From: Diplosphaera chodatii
Taxonomy: Eukaryota > Chlorophyta > Trebouxiophyceae > Prasiolales > Stichococcaceae
NCBI GenBank assembly: GCA_032358165.1
Contig: JAALGY010000028.1
Span: forward strand, 744,001-808,000
Reading direction: 5' to 3'
DNA: 64,000 nucleotides
In this document: positions 62,607 to 64,000 of the stretch, piece by piece
Layout: every line of letters begins with the position of its first letter
How positions within the stretch are numbered: position 1 is the first letter of the stretch
Made by a program: the position numbers and the translations under genes
The notes under the pieces: generated by a model
The model's database searches: none
What the model was told of the DNA's origin: nothing
The model's input: only the letters and a program-made list of their open reading frames with translations

Positions 62607-64000
62607 TCACTTGATCAGGCTGCTGATGTCCACCTCTTGCAGACGAGCACTGCCGACACTTGGCCCTCCAATTGGTGGCACAGTGCGGCTCTGCTGCAGC
62701 AGCTCGCGCACCTTGGCCGGATCAGAGGTTGGCGCCTGGCATGTGAAGTTCTGGCACACAAACGCCGCCGGCCTGCGGAGAGCACCAACCGGTAGTGTAT
62801 GCAAATTCCTGCTTGGAATGTGCCGACCATGATGTTCTCAGTATGGGGTAACAAGCACAGCTGCTGACAATTGCATGCAAGCCGTGCGGGTGCAGAATTC
62901 TGCCACTTGTTGGTAAGGCGGCATGTGTGCCCTCAGATCAAGTTAAACAGCTGCACTTCACACCTGTCCTTCAGCTTCTCAGCAGCGCCCTCGACCATCG
63001 AATAAGCCTCTGGATTGTGCTGCTTCCAGTAATCCATCTCCTGCTGCTGTGTGGGGTCGATGCTGATGATCACCTGCATTGGCGGCCAGTATGGTGAGTG
63101 CCAGCAGTGCCATAGCACTGGCAGGCAAGTGTGTGGTCATGACGGTGTATCTGCATTTGCAAAGGTGCATTCCAGATTTATGCCGTGCCTTGTCAGGAGC
63201 AAACACGCTGTGGGCCGCTTGTATGAGTGCCTCGGTGGCCGCGTCGCCCCGTGCACCCGCGATGACCACCTGCGGCCACCACGGCAGACCCTTGGCTACA
63301 CTCACAATATGCACAGCACGACAGGACGCGGGGAAGAGGGCGCGGAGGGTGACACTGCATGCACGGGTGCGGTGACCCCAGTTCTGAAGGGTGCGGTGCG
63401 TCAGGCGCACCTGGCGCAGGTGTCCGGCGGCCTGCACATACATCGCGCAGCACATCTGGGGCATCGCCAGCGCCAGCTGCTCCAGCTGCCCCGCGAACGC
63501 CGACGACGTCTGCCGGCCGCGCTCCACATACCTGGTGGCGCCAGAGGCACTTGTCGGCAAGAGTGGGTGTGCACGGCAGCGCGTCCCCATTTAACAGGAC
63601 AACACACATGCATTCAGTGGAAGCATGCTACAGCAGTCCAGCTTGCACGGCAGTCAGCTGGCATGCATCGCACTTGCTGCGTGGTTGTGCCAAGTTCTGG
63701 GGCACTGCTGGCCCACCCAGCTGAAGCATGTGCTGGTGCCTTGGGTGGACGTCCTTTTGTGATTTTCTATGGTGAGATGAGGTACAAGGACAGGAGGAAG
63801 CCTACCGCTGACCAGCTTCTGACGAAGACAGGGCTGCAAGCCGGAACAGGTTGGCCGCTGCGATGGAGGAGGCTGCTGGCTCTGCACCATCATACTCCTG
63901 CAGGACCCAAATTGCACACATTGCTTGTGCTGCATGTGCACAAAGTGAAACGTGCTGATGGATCGGAGCTGCAGAGCTGTACCATGATGTGGTGCGGACC
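62607..64000 (-). CDS. SPATA20/YyaL-like DUF255 protein, C-terminal part (cut by window edge)
   Basis: DUF255 proteins have an N-terminal thioredoxin-like domain and a long six-hairpin glycosidase-like domain; the C-terminal half is present here. Exons right to left: QEYDGAEPAASSIAAANLFR with LAALSS (about 63900-63820), RYVERGRQTSSAFAGQLEQL with ALAMPQMCCAMYV (about 63535-63430), WWPQVVIAGARGDAATEALI with QAAHSVFAPDK (about 63285-63190), IISIDPTQQQEMDYWKQHNP (about 63070-63010), and the final AFVCQNFTCQAPTSDPAKVR (about 62775-62710), ending in LQEVDISSLIK with TGA 62607-62609. The D-G-A-E-P-x-x-S motif and the C-terminal AxVCxNFxCxxP strand with two Cys are family hallmarks. The enzymatic activity of the family is not firmly known. 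The thioredoxin part would lie beyond the window. Confidence 0.85.

Overview
This is nuclear DNA from a green alga, most likely a core chlorophyte. Genes are dense (about one per 3.4 kb) and broken into many short exons. Introns mostly open with GTGCG/GTGAG and close with TGCAG. The gene content is that of a photosynthetic eukaryote: light-dependent protochlorophyllide reductase, a lumenal PsbP-family protein, plastid-type malonyl-CoA:ACP transacylase, UDP-sugar pyrophosphorylase, V-ATPase, TFIID and LUC7 splicing components. I see no operons, Shine-Dalgarno starts, CRISPR arrays, rRNA or convincing tRNA. Because exons are short, most long uninterrupted frames are antisense shadows. The models below were pieced together by reading exons against remembered protein families. 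Ends anchored on stop codons are firmer than starts.

Layout. 1-2.8 kb (+): 3' part of a coiled-coil protein, possibly NDC80-like. 3.12-3.66 kb: a MITE-like inverted-repeat element. 3.9-8.1 kb (+): a strongly diverged ATP synthase alpha-subunit paralogue. 8.8-10.65 kb (-): GT29 sialyltransferase-like glycosyltransferase. 11-16.3 kb (-): MCM8 helicase. 17.1-22.5 kb (-): oligopeptidase B. 23.3-24.2 kb (+): V-ATPase subunit F. 24.4-26.6 kb (-): RMND1/DUF155 protein. 26.9-30.6 kb (+): ankyrin repeats apparently fused to malonyl-CoA:ACP transacylase. 30.9-33.4 kb (-): CLN3/battenin. 33.8-35.5 kb (-): COQ5 methyltransferase. 35.8-36.8 kb (-): TAF13. 37.3-39.0 kb (+): PsbP-like lumenal protein. 39.8-41.9 kb (+): CPBP/CAAX-type intramembrane protease. 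42.2-47.1 kb (-): neurochondrin. 47.6-50.0 kb (+): LUC7-like U1 snRNP protein. 50.2-54.4 kb (-): UDP-sugar pyrophosphorylase. 55.3-57.8 kb (+): protochlorophyllide oxidoreductase. 58.4-62.1 kb (-): eIF4B-like factor. 62.6 kb to the window end (-): SPATA20/DUF255-like protein, cut by the edge.

The genes are not a pathway cluster. They are ordinary nuclear neighbours, with several head-to-head pairs sharing short upstream regions: OPB/VMA7, RMND1/ANK-MCAT, TAF13/PsbP-like, NCDN/LUC7 and USP/POR. The most unusual items are the alpha-like ATPase with a replaced P-loop and centre, the ankyrin-MCAT fusion, the GT29 enzyme, and the 88-bp-TIR element with a palindromic insertion in one arm.
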